From positions 1 to 14,228 of the forward strand of contig DDCV01000125.1 of NCBI GenBank assembly GCA_002335845.1: 14,228 bases of DNA, written 5' to 3'. Below, piece after piece: positions 13,716-14,228 of this stretch (its first letter is position 1; each line of letters starts with the position of its first letter). Below the pieces are notes generated by a model that made no database searches, was not told the DNA's origin, and saw only the letters and a list, made by a program, of their open reading frames with translations. This DNA comes from Rickettsiales bacterium UBA1997 (GTDB lineage Bacteria > Pseudomonadota > Alphaproteobacteria > Rickettsiales > UBA1997). Both the position numbers and the translations under genes were made by a program.

Positions 13716-14228
13716 TTAGATATGGTTTATTGATTCTGAAACTGAGTTAGCAGATTTTTTTGCTAGCTCATAAGAGTCTAAGTTAGTTGCACTGATGGGT
13801 TTTTCAAAATGCACCATCACATTAGTTGAAGATCTTCCTAAACACCTTAAAGATATTTTTATAAGCGTCTGAGTCTTGTCAGCCCAACAAACAGTATCAT
13901 CGGATTTAATATTGTTTGGGTAATCTAAAGGATATCTAATAAATATTGGTTGAACTATAGAGTTTGACTCTGATATGCAATTAAATAGTTTGCTATGAAA
14001 TTTCTTTATATCAACACCATTTCCAATTCTTCCCTCAGGGAAAAAAATAATTTTTTTATTTCTATTTATATAACCTTTCATTACATCAACAACATGATCT
14101 ATATCATTTGTATCGCCTCGTTTAATAAATATTGTTCCAGTTTTGGATGATAGGTGTCCAATAACTGGCCAATTTTTAATTTCAGACTTTGCTATAAAAT
14201 TTGATGGTATTAATGAATTAAGAACTAT
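13716..14228 (-). CDS. PlsC-type 1-acylglycerol-3-phosphate acyltransferase (C-terminal part, cut by window edge)
   Basis: The reading frame is open from the right edge to the TAA at 13718-13716, at least 170 codons; the ATG at 14081 is internal. Upstream of it the frame encodes SEIKNWPVIGHLSS and GTIFIKRGD, matching the PlsC second block, and downstream it has FFPEGRIGNG, the third block that binds the glycerol phosphate, then QPIFIRYP, the fourth. The HX4D catalytic block should lie just off the window. The family acylates lysophosphatidic acid at the inner membrane to make phosphatidic acid, or related acceptors. The protein ends with an alpha-helical tail. Without the N-terminus I cannot tell plsC from an ornithine-lipid (olsA-like) or other acyltransferase. 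Confidence 0.85.
   Translation of the reverse strand: MVLNSLIPSNFIAKSEIKNWPVIGHLSSKTGTIFIKRGDTNDIDHVVDVMKGYINRNKKIIFFPEGRIGNGVDIKKFHSKLFNCISESNSIVQPIFIRYPLDYPNNIKSDDTVCWADKTQTLIKISLRCLGRSSTNVMVHFEKPISATNLDSYELAKKSANSVSESINHI

Overview
The window is a compact, AT-rich stretch of bacterial chromosome, with about 30% G+C by eye and well below 20% in some genes. Gene content and order point to a gammaproteobacterium with a streamlined, probably marine or symbiotic type of genome. The clearest evidence is the classic gammaproteobacterial layout in which zapA and its TIGR02449 neighbour diverge from ygfB-pepP-ubiH-ubiI. I cannot name the genus. SUP05/Thioglobaceae-like, SAR86-like or methylotrophic relatives are all plausible, and this is inference only.

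Layout. Positions 1-23 (minus) hold the first codons of a lysine-rich protein that continues off the left edge. Positions 195-1149 (minus) hold a tight three-gene operon: a TIGR02449 coiled-coil protein, zapA (cell division) and an EVE-domain protein. The 6S RNA and ygfA that usually follow zapA are absent here. Positions 1236-5457 (plus) hold ygfB (UPF0149), pepP (proline aminopeptidase), ubiH and a diverged ubiI-like monooxygenase, all overlapping by 4-8 nt. The ubiquinone genes are extremely AT-rich. Positions 5428-6222 (minus) hold a TauE/SafE-type membrane transporter, tail-to-tail with the ubi operon.

Positions 6333-9800 (plus) hold the metabolic centrepiece: serine-glyoxylate aminotransferase, hydroxypyruvate reductase and a MOFRL-type glycerate 2-kinase. 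Together they turn serine plus glyoxylate into glycine plus 2-phosphoglycerate. This is the assimilatory arm of the serine cycle of methylotrophs, and it can also serve as a glyoxylate/serine salvage route. The first two genes are clearly richer in G+C than most neighbours.

Positions 9786-11701 (minus) hold thiE-hemL (thiamin phosphate synthase and glutamate-1-semialdehyde aminomutase), a common gammaproteobacterial pair. Divergent from it are a 55-codon rubredoxin gene (11768-11935) and a MATE-family exporter that probably starts at TTG. Positions 13358-13708 (plus) hold a stand-alone plant-type [2Fe-2S] ferredoxin gene with a good promoter and a strong ribosome binding site. Positions 13716-14228 (minus) hold the C-terminal part of a PlsC-type acyltransferase that runs off the right edge.

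No gene-free stretch exceeds about 170 bases. I saw no tRNA, rRNA, CRISPR array, insertion sequence or phage gene. Most of the window is conserved housekeeping sequence and I did not find a clearly new multi-gene system. The points most worth a second look are the UbiI-like protein that has lost two FAD-contacting acidic residues, the serine/glyoxylate module with its uneven base composition, the altered zapA locus, and the hairpin at the rubredoxin/MATE junction.
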